Shown piece after piece: positions 1 to 8,330 of a stretch of DNA of 16,339 nucleotides. The notes beneath the pieces were generated by a model, which was not told the origin of the DNA, made no database searches, and saw only the letters and a list, made by a program, of their open reading frames with translations. How positions within the stretch are numbered: the stretch's first letter is position 1; each line of letters starts with the position of its first letter. A program made the translations under genes and the position numbers. This DNA comes from an uncultured Alphaproteobacteria bacterium (GTDB lineage Bacteria > Pseudomonadota > Alphaproteobacteria > RF32 > CAG-239), in the NCBI GenBank assembly GCA_944391365.1, contig CALXTH010000028.1:1-16339 (forward strand), read 5' to 3'.

Positions 1-644
1 TAATTCAATAACCGCTGATAATGCGTGATAACCAGCATGGCGTTATGGGCATTACGTTCGGCATTGACCCCATCGGCAACGACTTTCAGCGCATCAATAT
101 CCAGTCCGGAATCGGCTTCATCCAAAATGGCAAAAGACGGTTTTAAAATACTGAGCTGCAGGGTTTCCAAACGTTTTTTTTCACCTCCGGAAAAGCCGAC
201 GTTAACCGGGCGTTTGAGCATATCGGCGGAGATGCCCAGCTTTTTACTTTCTTCCCGGACGAGTTTCAGAAAAGCCGGGGTATCAAGCTCCGGCTCCGCC
301 CGATGTTTGCGGACGGCATTGAGCGCATGTTTCAGAAAAGTGGTTACCGGAACACCTGGAATTTCAACCGGATATTGCATAATCAGGAACATGCCTTCTC
401 TTGCCCGTTCTTCAACCGGCATAGACAGGAGGTCTTTTCCCTTAAAGCGGACTTTGCCGGAGGTGACTTCATAGCCTGGCTTTCCACACAAAACATAGGA
501 CAAGGTTGATTTTCCTGCGCCATTTGGCCCCATGATGGCATGTACTTCGCCTTCGTTGACGGTGAGATTGAAACCCTTAATGATTTCCTTATCCTGTACC
601 CGGGCGCAGAGATCTTCAATTTCAAGCAATGGTGTTTTGGTCAT
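1..644 (-). CDS. sufC: Fe-S cluster assembly ATPase SufC (C-terminus cut by window edge)
   Basis: SufC is the ABC-type ATPase of the SUF complex; it binds SufB and SufD and powers Fe-S cluster assembly on the SufBCD scaffold in the cytoplasm. About 214 residues are visible of a usual length near 250. Seen in the translation: Walker A GPNGAGKST at residues 39-47, Q-loop around MQYP (89-92), ABC signature FSGGEKKR (151-158), Walker B AILDEADSGLD (172-182) and an H-loop ITHYQ just before the edge. The start ATG at 644 is preceded by GGAAGGAAA, a good ribosome-binding site. It lies 93 bases downstream of sufB on the same strand, so the two are probably co-transcribed. The identification is very firm; only the last few dozen residues are missing. 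Confidence 0.97.
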   Translation of the reverse strand, partial: MTKTPLLEIEDLCARVQDKEIIKGFNLTVNEGEVHAIMGPNGAGKSTLSYVLCGKPGYEVTSGKVRFKGKDLLSMPVEERAREGMFLIMQYPVEIPGVPVTTFLKHALNAVRKHRAEPELDTPAFLKLVREESKKLGISADMLKRPVNVGFSGGEKKRLETLQLSILKPSFAILDEADSGLDIDALKVVADGVNAERNAHNAMLVITHYQRLLN

Positions 645-666
645 TTTCCTTCCTTTGTCTTTTGTG

Positions 667-726
667 CGGCACTGATTTTGGCCCCGTCGTTCAGGGGTGT
701 TTTTCCGCTCCGGCCGGTCAGTGCCG
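667..726. promoter_or_regulatory. Inverted repeat in the sufB-sufC spacer
   Basis: Nine-base arms CGGCACTGA (667-675) and TCAGTGCCG (718-726) are perfectly complementary across a 42-base loop that also contains a short C-rich/G-rich pairing. In the minus-strand transcript this would form a stem-loop between sufB and sufC. There is no U-run after it, so it is more likely an RNA-processing or stability element than a terminator. Function is inferred only from the structure. Confidence 0.5.
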
Positions 727-737
727 GATTTATCATT

Positions 738-2192
738 TCAGCCGACGCTCCCTTCCAAACTGATATTAATTAACTTTGCAGCTTCTATCGCAAATTCAAG
801 CGGCAGGTGCTGCATCACCTCTTTACAGAAACCGTTGACAATCAGACTGACCGCCTTTTCTTCCGAAATTCCGCGGCTGCGGCAGTAAAACAGCTGTTCA
901 TCACTGATCTTTGAGGTGGTTGCCTCATGCTCCAAACGGGCGGTTTTATTGCGGTTTTCGATATAAGGTACGGTATGCGAGCCGCAAGCGTCTCCAATCA
1001 GCAGGCTGTCACACTGTGAATAATTGCGGGCACCGGAAGCCTGCGGGCTGATTTTGACCAAACCGCGGTAAGTTTGGTTGGAGCGGCCGGCGGAAATGCC
1101 TTTGGATATAATCTTGGAGCTGGTATTTTTACCGATATGAATCATTTTGGTTCCGGTATCGGCCTGTTGCAAATTGTTGGTAATGGCGACGGAATAAAAT
1201 TCGCCGACGGAATTGTCCCCTTGCAAAATGCAGGATGGATATTTCCAGGTGACGGCCGAACCGGTTTCGACCTGTGTCCAGGAGATTTTGGCATTTGCGC
1301 CGCGGCAGGCTGCCCGCTTGGTGACAAAGTTGTAGACTCCGCCTTTGCCGTCTTTGTCGCCGGGGTACCAGTTTTGAACCGTGGAATATTTGACTTCGGC
1401 ATCTTTCAGAACCACAATTTCAACAATGGCGGCATGAAGCTGGTTTTCATCACGCTGCGGCGCTGTACACCCTTCCAGATAGGAGACATAGCTTTCTTCA
1501 TCGGCGATAATCAGCGTGCGCTCGAGTTGTCCGGTATTTTTGGCATTAATCCGGAAATAGGTTGACAGTTCCATCGGGCAGCGGACGCCTTTGGGAATAT
1601 AAACAAAAGAGCCGTCAGTAAAAACAGCGGAATTCAGGCTGGCAAAAAAGTTGTCGGTATAGGGGACGACCGAGCCCAGATATTTTTGCACCAAGTCAGG
1701 ATGTTCCTTAACCGCTTCGGAAATCGAACAGAAGATAATCCCCTGTTCGGCCAGTTTTGCCCGGTAAGTGGTGGCTACCGAAACCGAATCAAATACGGCA
1801 TCAACGGCAACGACACCGGCTAGCGCCTCCTGCTCTTTCAGAGGAATGCCCAATTTTTCATAAGTCGACAGCAGCTCGGGATCAACCTCATCAAGGCTTT
1901 TTGGGCCGGCTTTTTGTTTGGGCGCGGAATAATAGGACAAACTCTGATAGTCGATTGTATCATAAGTCAGTTTTGCCCAAGCCGGCTCTTTTTGTTTCTG
2001 CCAGAAACGAAAGGCCTGCAGCCGCCATTCAAGCAGCCATTTCGGCTCGCCTTTTTTGGCGGAGATAAAACGGATGATATCTTCATTCAGCCCTTTAGGT
2101 GCCGTATCAGCAGCGATATCAGTGACAAAGCCGTATTTATATTTGTCGCCGCTTTCATCTATGATTTCAGGCTTTTCAAACTCCGTGGTCAT
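738..2192 (-). CDS. sufB: Fe-S cluster assembly scaffold protein SufB
   Basis: SufB is the scaffold subunit of the SufBCD complex, receiving sulfur from the SufS/SufE desulfurase system and building nascent clusters for apoproteins. The 484-residue length is normal. The C-terminal beta-helix region carries the conserved block NYSQCDSLL with Cys394, and RLEHE with His422; their 28-residue spacing equals that of Cys405 and His433 described as essential in E. coli SufB. The stretch RSNQTYRGLV and the C-terminal EQLFYCRSRG are also typical. The start ATG at 2192 has only a weak ribosome-binding site (AAGAGCAG). It is the first gene of the minus-strand unit seen here, followed by sufC; no iscR or sufS is found upstream, where a divergent gene starts instead. 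Confidence 0.97.
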   Translation of the reverse strand: MTTEFEKPEIIDESGDKYKYGFVTDIAADTAPKGLNEDIIRFISAKKGEPKWLLEWRLQAFRFWQKQKEPAWAKLTYDTIDYQSLSYYSAPKQKAGPKSLDEVDPELLSTYEKLGIPLKEQEALAGVVAVDAVFDSVSVATTYRAKLAEQGIIFCSISEAVKEHPDLVQKYLGSVVPYTDNFFASLNSAVFTDGSFVYIPKGVRCPMELSTYFRINAKNTGQLERTLIIADEESYVSYLEGCTAPQRDENQLHAAIVEIVVLKDAEVKYSTVQNWYPGDKDGKGGVYNFVTKRAACRGANAKISWTQVETGSAVTWKYPSCILQGDNSVGEFYSVAITNNLQQADTGTKMIHIGKNTSSKIISKGISAGRSNQTYRGLVKISPQASGARNYSQCDSLLIGDACGSHTVPYIENRNKTARLEHEATTSKISDEQLFYCRSRGISEEKAVSLIVNGFCKEVMQHLPLEFAIEAAKLINISLEGSVG

Positions 2193-2240
2193 TATCTGCT
2201 CTTATCATACTTCCTTGGTTTAAATAAAGTCCTGATGGTT

Positions 2241-2269
2241 AAAATAAGTTTTTTTAATGCAAAAAGCAA
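2241..2269 (-). promoter_or_regulatory. Candidate sigma-70-type promoter for sufBC
   Basis: On the minus strand TTGCTT (2264-2269) and TATTTT (2241-2246) are separated by 17 bases, giving a leader of roughly 45 bases before the sufB start. The -35 box matches four of six consensus bases and the -10 box four of six. No clear IscR- or Fur-like operator was recognised around it. Confidence 0.4.
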
Positions 2270-2334
2270 CTTTTATTTAATGAAAGTTTAAAATAAGCGG
2301 TTATATTATTTTTTTACAACAACAGGAGAGTGAC

Positions 2335-3345
2335 ATGATATGGGAAATTGGAGCCTGGGTTATTGCGGCAGGGCTGGCCGGGTATGTTTTTGTTTTGAGG
2401 CGCAGGCTTAAAAAACTTTCAGACTGTTTTAAAGAGCTTTTGCAGGAAAGCCGAAGACAGACACCGGTCGACCAGCGCAACAAAGGAGATATTTATTTTC
2501 ATCTCGACACGGCACTGCGCCTCACCTATATTAACGAAACGGCCTGCCGTTTTTTTCGGACATCACCGGAAAATATTGTCGGACAACCGCTGTTGGGGCA
2601 TTTTATGGCCGACACCCCGGCGAATCTGGCGTATCTTAATTCATGCCTGCAAAAACTCCGCCGGAATCCGCAGACAATAAACAATGAGGTTATTTTTATG
2701 CCGGTTCCCGGCCATCCGCTTAAAATGAAGATGCGAATCCGTCCGGTGCTGGATGAGGTGCTTAATTGTACGGGAATGAGTGTGGTGCTGAAAGACATTT
2801 CGGAAACCGAGCGGCTGAAAAACAAGCTGAAAAAGCTGAAAAACCGTGATGTGCTGAGCACAAATATTATCAATGAAGATGCGTTGTTTGCCCAAATGGA
2901 AAAAGATTTTAACCGCTGTAAACGTTATAATAAAAATTTTTCGCTGGTGGTTTTGGAGTTGCGGGACATTTATGATTTTATCTGCAAGGGAATTGATTTT
3001 GACAGAGGAGATGCTCTGATTAAACAGGCGGCACAAATCTGCCGGCAAAATGCGGACAATAAGTGTACGGTCGGACGTTTTGATAAAACACGTTTTGCCA
3101 TTGTTATGCCTTTGCATGCCCGTGAAGACGCGGCACAAACCGCGGAAAACATGTATTATCCGCTGATAAAGATGATTCAGCGGCTCGGCGTTGACAGCTA
3201 TAATGCCCAGATGTTCGTTATTTCCTATACCAACCGCAAAAACTTTAACGATACGGCCGATACGATGATGGCCCGCACAAACAGGCATATTACTTCGGCT
3301 TTGAAAAACCGGACTTACGGAATTAAATCTTCGGATAAAAAGTAA
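2335..3345 (+). CDS. Membrane-anchored PAS protein with degenerate GGDEF domain
   Basis: The 336-residue protein begins with a membrane segment (about residues 5-22) followed by a basic stretch and short helix, a PAS-like sensor domain (about 50-160, ending in the typical VVLKDISETERLK linker), then a coiled linker and a GGDEF-like fold (about 175-325). At the position of the GG[D/E]EF active-site loop the sequence reads VGRFDKTRFAIVMP, so the catalytic glycines and acidic pair are gone. I infer it does not make c-di-GMP and may be a regulatory or scaffolding pseudo-cyclase. The start has an excellent site, ACAGGAGAG, seven bases upstream of ATG. It is transcribed divergently from sufB and may not belong to the following operon. 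A family-specific function is not recognisable. Confidence 0.8.
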   Translation: MIWEIGAWVIAAGLAGYVFVLRRRLKKLSDCFKELLQESRRQTPVDQRNKGDIYFHLDTALRLTYINETACRFFRTSPENIVGQPLLGHFMADTPANLAYLNSCLQKLRRNPQTINNEVIFMPVPGHPLKMKMRIRPVLDEVLNCTGMSVVLKDISETERLKNKLKKLKNRDVLSTNIINEDALFAQMEKDFNRCKRYNKNFSLVVLELRDIYDFICKGIDFDRGDALIKQAAQICRQNADNKCTVGRFDKTRFAIVMPLHAREDAAQTAENMYYPLIKMIQRLGVDSYNAQMFVISYTNRKNFNDTADTMMARTNRHITSALKNRTYGIKSSDKK

Positions 3346-3408
3346 GCAAATATTAAACTTATTGATGATAGAATTGTTTTAGTAACATTAAATTTAAACG
3401 GTTTTTTT

Positions 3409-4416
3409 ATGCTGAAGCGTTTATGGCTGATCATTTTGATGGCGGTGGTTTCCGGATGTTCTATGAACTCCGGACGCATTCGTTTGCTCAATTATGATGT
3501 GGCTACAGCTATTTTCGGCAACGTGCCGGATGCGGTTACCGTCTCCAAGGGAGATACGCTTTACAGCATTTCGCGGCGGTATGACGTGCCGCTGCGCGAC
3601 CTGATTACCCTTAACCAGCTGGTTCCGCCTTATACATTATCCGTCGGACAGGTTATCCGGATTCCGTCCGCACGGTATCATATTGTAGAAAAAGGTGATA
3701 CGCTTTACAGTATTTCCAAAAGATATGAGGTTGACCTCACAACGCTCAGCAAGCTCAATCATATTACTCCGCCTTATACGCTAGCCATTGGTCAAAGGCT
3801 TGATTTGCCGGGGAGTATTTCTTCCCATTCCGACAGCGGTTCCGGCTATTCGGCTCAAGATACAACAGTTTGGTATACCCCTAAGAAGACACAGACTTCC
3901 ACTTTCAAAGCGACCACCGCAAAAAAAACCGTCAAAAAGGCTTCAAGCGTCAAGAAATCAACATCAGCCAAAACATCGGCCGTGAAAAAGAAAGCTCCGG
4001 CAAAGAAGACTCCGACCAAACGGACTGTCGTTCAAAAGCGGACATCTAAATTCTCCTGGCCGGTGAAAGGTAAAGTTATTTCAAAATTCGGCTCCATCGG
4101 CAAAGGGCGTACCAATGACGGCATTAACATCCGCGCCGCCAAAGGAACTGCCGTCAAAGCAGCAGACAAAGGAACGGTTGTTTATGCCGGCAACGAGCTG
4201 AAAGGTTTTGGAAACCTGATCCTTGTTAAACATTCCGGCGGCTGGATTACAGCTTATGCTCACAATCAGAAGCTTTTGGTCAAGAAAGGGCAGAAAGTCG
4301 TCAAAGGTGAAAAAATTGCCACGGTCGGTGACACCGGCGGCGTCAATGAGCCGCAGCTGCATTTTGAAGTCCGTGCAGGCAAAAAGGCCGTTAACCCGCT
4401 GACTTATCTGCCTTAG
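3409..4416 (+). CDS. nlpD: NlpD-like lipoprotein: two LysM domains and degenerate LytM/M23 domain
   Basis: Probable envelope lipoprotein that activates cell-wall amidases during division. Residues 1-17 form a lipoprotein signal with lipobox VSGC (Cys17). Two LysM peptidoglycan-binding modules follow at about 43-86 and 90-134, sharing the motif KGDTLYSIS. A Lys/Thr/Ser-rich linker (about 170-214) leads to a LytM fold at 215-335 ending in NPLTYLP, as in E. coli NlpD. The M23 zinc site HxGxD is replaced by NDGIN (Asn236, Asn240) and HLH by QLH (Gln316), while YAH (His285) is kept. Loss of the ligands is typical of NlpD/EnvC activators rather than active endopeptidases. No obvious Shine-Dalgarno precedes ATG 3409. 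The NlpD-yajC-secDF neighbourhood is common in alphaproteobacteria. Confidence 0.88.
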   Translation: MLKRLWLIILMAVVSGCSMNSGRIRLLNYDVATAIFGNVPDAVTVSKGDTLYSISRRYDVPLRDLITLNQLVPPYTLSVGQVIRIPSARYHIVEKGDTLYSISKRYEVDLTTLSKLNHITPPYTLAIGQRLDLPGSISSHSDSGSGYSAQDTTVWYTPKKTQTSTFKATTAKKTVKKASSVKKSTSAKTSAVKKKAPAKKTPTKRTVVQKRTSKFSWPVKGKVISKFGSIGKGRTNDGINIRAAKGTAVKAADKGTVVYAGNELKGFGNLILVKHSGGWITAYAHNQKLLVKKGQKVVKGEKIATVGDTGGVNEPQLHFEVRAGKKAVNPLTYLP

Positions 4417-4459
4417 GACAGAATCTTAATTTTTTTGTTAAAAGATGTTGCTTTTCCTG

Positions 4460-4487
4460 TTGTTATCCTTAAATATTGTTGTATAGT
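4460..4487 (+). promoter_or_regulatory. Candidate promoter of yajC-secD-secF
   Basis: TTGTTA (4460-4465) and TATAGT (4482-4487) are separated by 16 bases, about 33 bases before the yajC start. It suggests that the Sec genes can be transcribed independently of the NlpD-like gene. No terminator was seen between the two genes, so read-through is also possible. Confidence 0.5.
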
Positions 4488-4520
4488 GTATGGAGCAATT
4501 TTATTTAAGGAGAAGGTTAT

Positions 4521-4877
4521 ATGTTTATCAGTGATGCTTTTGCCCAGAGCGCCGAGGCGGCTGCACCGCAGGGGTCTACCATGGGTGTCTTGTTTCAGGT
4601 TGTTCTGATTGCGATTGTTTTTTATATTTTTCTCATCAGGCCGAATCAGAAACGGATGAAACAGCATCAGGCCATGCTGATGGCCATAAAACCCGGTGAC
4701 GAGGTTTTGACCGGCGGCGGGATTTATGCGAAAGTCATCAGCGTTGACGGGCCTTATGACCTGATTGTCGAAATGGCCAAAGGCATGCAGGTAAAGGTCA
4801 ACCGGATGACAATCCGCGATGTTATTGTTCCGGAGGCAGCCAAACCTGCCAATTCAAATAAAAAATCCAAAAAATAA
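4521..4877 (+). CDS. yajC: Preprotein translocase accessory subunit YajC
   Basis: YajC is the small inner-membrane partner of SecDF in the Sec holotranslocon. The 118-residue product has one membrane segment (about 22-41, ending IFLIRPNQKRMK, the family hallmark) and a cytoplasmic domain with KPGDEVLTGGGIYAKV. The C-terminus is Lys-rich. The start is supported by AAGGAGAAGG directly upstream. It is followed 18 bases later by secD, as in most bacteria with this operon. Confidence 0.96.
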   Translation: MFISDAFAQSAEAAAPQGSTMGVLFQVVLIAIVFYIFLIRPNQKRMKQHQAMLMAIKPGDEVLTGGGIYAKVISVDGPYDLIVEMAKGMQVKVNRMTIRDVIVPEAAKPANSNKKSKK

Positions 4878-4895
4878 ATTTTAAGAGTACAACCG

Positions 4896-6440
4896 ATGTA
4901 TAAATTATCCCGTTCAAGAGTTATACTTATTCTGGCTGTTTGCCTGATTGGTATATTTTTTGCCGTCCCGAACCTGTTTCGCGACAGTTCCAAACTGCCC
5001 TCATGGTGGCAGCCCGTCAATCTCGGTCTTGATTTGCAAGGCGGATCAAGTTTGCTTTTGGAAGTTAAGGTCGATGATGTTATCAGAGAGCGGATGGGCT
5101 CTATTGAAGATGCCGCCCGTCAGATTTTGCGCGATAATAAAATCAGATATACAAATCTGAAAGCCGGCGCTGACGATGTCAAAGTCAAAATTGACAATCA
5201 GGGCGCCAGAGAAAGAGCCAAGGCCCAGTTTGCAAAAATCGAAGACGGTTTGAGTGTCTCTGAAAACGAAGACGGCGTTATTGTCATAAAATATACCGAA
5301 CCGGCGATTAATCAGCTCAAACTCAAGGTTGTTGACCAATCTATTGAAATTGTCCGCCGCCGTATTGATGAGTTGGGGACCAAAGAACCGGTTATTCAGC
5401 GGCAAGGGGCTGACCGGATTATTGTTCAGCTGCCGGGGTTGCAGAATCCGGAAGAAGTTAAGGCTTTGCTCGGAAAGACGGCTAAAATGTCGTTTCATAT
5501 GGTGGACAGCCGTTCCTCTGCGGCGGAAGCCCGCCGGGGCAAGCTGAGCAACAAATCCCGGCTGATCAACAGTACAGACGGTGAAACACTGGTTATCGGT
5601 CGTAAACAGGTTGTCGGCGGTGAAGATTTGGTCGATGCTGGCGTTTCGTATCAGGAAGGCCAGCCGGTTGTCAGTTTCAAGTTTAACTCTCACGGCGGAA
5701 AGCTTTTTGGCGAAGCGACCAAAAACAATATCGGTGAACGTCTGGCTATTGTCTTGGATAATGAAGTTATTTCAGCTCCGACAATTCAGAGCGCCATTTT
5801 GGGCGGCAGCGGTGTGATTACCGGAAACTTTACAGTGAAATCAGCCAATGACCTGGCTTTGTTGCTGCGTTCGGGCGCTCTGCCTGCACCGTTGCAGGTT
5901 ATGGAAGAAAGAACCGTCGGGGCCGGTCTGGGGGCTGATTCTATCAGAGATGGTGTGTTTGCTTCCGTCATTGGTCTGATTGCCATTGTGGCCTTTATGG
6001 TTGCCGCTTACGGGCTGTTTGGGGTTTTTACTTCCGTGACCGTCTTTATCAACCTGTTTCTTATGCTGGGAGCGCTGAGTTTTATGGGGGCAACGCTGAC
6101 CCTGCCTGGAATTGCCGGTATTATCCTGACAATCGGGATGGCCGTTGATGCCAATGTGTTGATTTTTGAGCGCATGCGCGAGGAAGTCAAACACGGCCGT
6201 TCAACCCGGGATGCGGCGGAGGCCGGTTTTACCGAAGCGTGGGCGACAATTGTCGATTCAAACCTGACAACCTTGGTTGCCGCTTTTGTTCTGTTTTATT
6301 TCGGAACGGGACCGGTCAGAGGCTTTGCGGTTACACTGGCTATCGGTATTGCGACTTCAATGTTTACATCGGTGACGGTTACAAGACTGATTATCACTTC
6401 CTGGCTTGCCCGCTTTAAGCCGACAAAGCTGCCAATCTGA
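4896..6440 (+). CDS. secD: Protein translocase subunit SecD
   Basis: SecD works with SecF as a proton-driven factor that pulls translocating proteins through SecYEG on the periplasmic side. The 514-residue protein has an N-terminal membrane segment (about 9-26), the conserved motif GLDLQGGSSLLLEV (about 43-56), a periplasmic P1 domain with VVDQSIEIVRRRIDELGTKEP, and five C-terminal membrane helices. The RND-type motif GMAVDANVLIFERMREE lies in the C-terminal part. Length and order are normal for an unfused SecD. The ribosome-binding site is weak (TAAGAG), fitting coupling to yajC. secF begins 21 bases after the stop. Confidence 0.98.
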   Translation: MYKLSRSRVILILAVCLIGIFFAVPNLFRDSSKLPSWWQPVNLGLDLQGGSSLLLEVKVDDVIRERMGSIEDAARQILRDNKIRYTNLKAGADDVKVKIDNQGARERAKAQFAKIEDGLSVSENEDGVIVIKYTEPAINQLKLKVVDQSIEIVRRRIDELGTKEPVIQRQGADRIIVQLPGLQNPEEVKALLGKTAKMSFHMVDSRSSAAEARRGKLSNKSRLINSTDGETLVIGRKQVVGGEDLVDAGVSYQEGQPVVSFKFNSHGGKLFGEATKNNIGERLAIVLDNEVISAPTIQSAILGGSGVITGNFTVKSANDLALLLRSGALPAPLQVMEERTVGAGLGADSIRDGVFASVIGLIAIVAFMVAAYGLFGVFTSVTVFINLFLMLGALSFMGATLTLPGIAGIILTIGMAVDANVLIFERMREEVKHGRSTRDAAEAGFTEAWATIVDSNLTTLVAAFVLFYFGTGPVRGFAVTLAIGIATSMFTSVTVTRLIITSWLARFKPTKLPI

Positions 6441-6461
6441 TTTTGATAAAGGAATAAAGAA

Positions 6462-7394
6462 ATGAGACTTTTTAGTTGGGTCACAAAAGATACAAATATT
6501 AATTTTATGGGATTCAGAAAACAAGGTTATGTCTTGTCAATTCTGATGGTGGTGTTGTCGCTTGTTTGTATTGCCGTTAAGGGGTTTAATTACGGCATTG
6601 ATTTCTCCGGCGGTATTCTGATGGAGGTTAAATCAGAATCGGCTATTGATGTTGATAAAATGCGTCAGGAATTGTCGACCTTGGATATTGACGATATCAA
6701 TATTCAGACAATCGGAGAGACCGGCGATGAGGTTATGATTCGCGCTCAGGCCGAAGAAATGAACGAAAAAGAGCAGATGGCCGCTGTAAATGCGATTAAG
6801 ACAACGCTCGGCAGCAGCTATGAATACCGCCGGGTTGAACTGGTTGGGCCGCAGGTTGGTGATGAATTGAAGATGGATGGGATTATTGCGTCGGTTATTG
6901 CCGTGTTGGCGATTTCGGCTTATATCTGGGTCCGTTTTGAATGGCAGTTTGCCCTTGGGGCGATGATCGGTCTGATTCATGATCTGATTACCGTGGTGGG
7001 CTTGTTGTCTTTCTTTGATTTTGATTTCAGCCTGACCACTGTTGCGGCAATTTTGACACTGGCCGGTTATTCAGTGAATGATACGGTTGTGACTTATGAC
7101 CGCGTGCGGGAAAATCTCCGTAAATTCAAGAAAATGCCTCAATATGATTTGTTGAACAAAAGTATTAATGACATTTTCTCCCGGACGATTTTGACCGGAT
7201 TGACAACAATGCTGGCGGCGGCCGCGCTGTTTGCCTTTGGCGGCGATACGCTCAGGAGTTTTTCTTTTGTCATTCTATGGGGGGTTATTGTCGGGTCATA
7301 TTCTTCGATTTATGTTTCCGCAACGTTCCTTAATTTGTTTGATTTGAGAAAACAGCCGGATGAAAAATCAATTAATCCGTTCGGCAATGTGTAA
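6462..7394 (+). CDS. secF: Protein translocase subunit SecF
   Basis: SecF forms the SecDF heterodimer. The 310-residue product shows membrane segment 1 (about 24-44), the motif GIDFSGGILMEVK (about 47-59), a periplasmic domain, the conserved VGPQVGDEL, and five further membrane helices with GYSVNDTVVTYDRVREN. Length is normal. The site AAAGGAATAAAGAA precedes ATG 6462. A strong terminator 17 bases after the stop ends the operon. Confidence 0.98.
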   Translation: MRLFSWVTKDTNINFMGFRKQGYVLSILMVVLSLVCIAVKGFNYGIDFSGGILMEVKSESAIDVDKMRQELSTLDIDDINIQTIGETGDEVMIRAQAEEMNEKEQMAAVNAIKTTLGSSYEYRRVELVGPQVGDELKMDGIIASVIAVLAISAYIWVRFEWQFALGAMIGLIHDLITVVGLLSFFDFDFSLTTVAAILTLAGYSVNDTVVTYDRVRENLRKFKKMPQYDLLNKSINDIFSRTILTGLTTMLAAAALFAFGGDTLRSFSFVILWGVIVGSYSSIYVSATFLNLFDLRKQPDEKSINPFGNV

Positions 7395-7410
7395 AGAACA
7401 GCCCTTATAA

Positions 7411-7443
7411 AAGAAACCGTCGGAAAAACCGACGGTTTCTTTT
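7411..7443 (+). terminator. Rho-independent terminator of the yajC-secDF operon
   Basis: A 13-base arm ending ACCGTCGG pairs perfectly with its reverse complement after an AAAA(A) loop and runs into TTTT. Because the arms begin with A and end with T runs, it would also work for minus-strand transcripts, such as the one ending at 7547. The remaining spacer up to 7546 shows nothing else recognisable. Confidence 0.9.
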
Positions 7444-7546
7444 GGAATTATGAAAGACTGGAATAACTGCCTATGAATATGCAAGCACAAAAATATTGAA
7501 ACCTATTAATCCCCAAAATCATCCCTCCTATCAGCAAACCTATCTA

Positions 7547-8122
7547 TCAACATATCTCGGTTATTAAAAGGATAAGTACAGATGAAAACGTGTAGACATC
7601 TTCTCCCTTGCCTTCTTTAATAGATACATCTTCCCTAAGTTTAGCGTTCGGAGATTCCTGCAATCCTTGTTCGGCTTTTCGTCTTTCGGCCTCAGCTTTT
7701 AAAGCTTCCTGACGTTCTCGTTCGGCTCTTTCAATACGACGCTGTTCGGCCTCGGCTTCGGCTTTTTGTCTCTCAGCCTCAGCTTTTAAAGCTTCCTGAC
7801 GTTCTCGTTCGGCTCTTTCAATACGACGCTGTTCGGCCTCAAGAGCCCAACGGTCTTTGTTCGCCGCATAAATATAACCACCCGCCGTAATCAAGACAAC
7901 CGCCGCCTCAACCGCAATCATCAACAACCAGACCCGACTCCGTCGCCGGAGATAGCCCTCTTCCGTCCGGTAGGCTTTCACAATCCTTTCCGCATCCGAC
8001 CCGGTGACCGTTCTGATCTCTGTCTGGTCAAACGCGCGTCTCAGTCTCTTCAGATAAAACAGCCCATAAGCCAGAATTATCAAAAACAGACCCACTCCTG
8101 AAAATAAAATAATACTCTCCAT
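7547..8122 (-). CDS. Hypothetical two-TM membrane protein with coiled-coil repeats
   Basis: I do not recognise a family. The 191-residue product has membrane segments at about 3-24 and 64-87, separated by a basic linker (RRRSR just before the second). Residues 93-153 form a charged Glu/Arg/Ala/Lys helix made of two 29-residue repeats beginning EAEQRRIERAERERQEALKA, similar in style to TolA or other spacer helices. The last 15 residues are hydrophobic again (FSSVLILLITEIC). The start ATG 8122 has no clear Shine-Dalgarno; an in-frame four-codon mini-ORF (8147-8161) with a close AGGAG lies 39 bases upstream. It may be controlled from the palindromic divergent promoter at 8185-8200. Confidence 0.7.
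   Translation of the reverse strand: MESIILFSGVGLFLIILAYGLFYLKRLRRAFDQTEIRTVTGSDAERIVKAYRTEEGYLRRRSRVWLLMIAVEAAVVLITAGGYIYAANKDRWALEAEQRRIERAERERQEALKAEAERQKAEAEAEQRRIERAERERQEALKAEAERRKAEQGLQESPNAKLREDVSIKEGKGEDVYTFSSVLILLITEIC
7690..7840. repeat. Tandem duplication, 87-base period, inside the coiled-coil gene
   Basis: Positions 7690-7753 and 7777-7840 are identical over 64 bases, and similarity with a few substitutions continues about 20 bases to the left. The period of 87 bases equals 29 codons, so gain or loss of units keeps the reading frame. Absence of synonymous changes over 64 bases points to a recent event. Confidence 0.93.
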
Positions 8123-8184
8123 AATATAAAAATTTTTAGATTAAAATTAATAATATTTCATAACTCCTCTAATATATACATCTT

Positions 8185-8214
8185 TTGACAAATTTGTCAA
8201 TATATTTCTATAAA
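8185..8214. promoter_or_regulatory. Perfect 16-base palindrome with back-to-back promoter boxes
   Basis: TTGACAAATTTGTCAA (8185-8200) is a perfect palindrome whose two ends are each a consensus -35 box. Rightwards, TTGACA is followed after 18 bases by TATAAA (8209-8214). Leftwards, TTGACA on the minus strand is followed after 18 bases by TATATT. It therefore sits between the coiled-coil gene and the Cys-rich gene as a divergent promoter, and could be bound by a dimeric regulator covering both -35 boxes. Confidence 0.55.
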
Positions 8215-8266
8215 AAATACACTTGGATTTTTTTGCAATTTTTTGGACGGGGCGGGGAAATTGTTA

Positions 8267-8295
8267 TTTACAACTATTTTATTTTCTGGTATAAT
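8267..8295 (+). promoter_or_regulatory. Strong extended -10 promoter for the Cys-rich gene
   Basis: TTTACA (8267-8272), a 17-base spacer and a perfect TATAAT (8290-8295) preceded by TGG form an extended -10 promoter, 36 bases before the start codon. It is the best promoter match in the window and suggests high expression of the downstream secreted protein. Confidence 0.75.
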
Positions 8296-8330
8296 GGGAG
8301 TCGTAGGAAAGAAGTTTGCAAGGAGATATT

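Noticed and set aside
1074..1565. Long antisense open frame within sufB
   Set aside because: Mirror frame of a strongly conserved gene; no ribosome-binding site or recognisable domain. The same holds for the frame at 14329-14907 over enolase.
3409..7394. Unusual linkage of a LysM/LytM lipoprotein with secDF
   Set aside because: NlpD-like gene next to yajC-secD-secF is a common alphaproteobacterial order.
8316..8330. TTG start for the Cys-rich gene
   Set aside because: It would include the Shine-Dalgarno AAGGAGA inside the coding region; ATG 8331/8334 is well placed after it.
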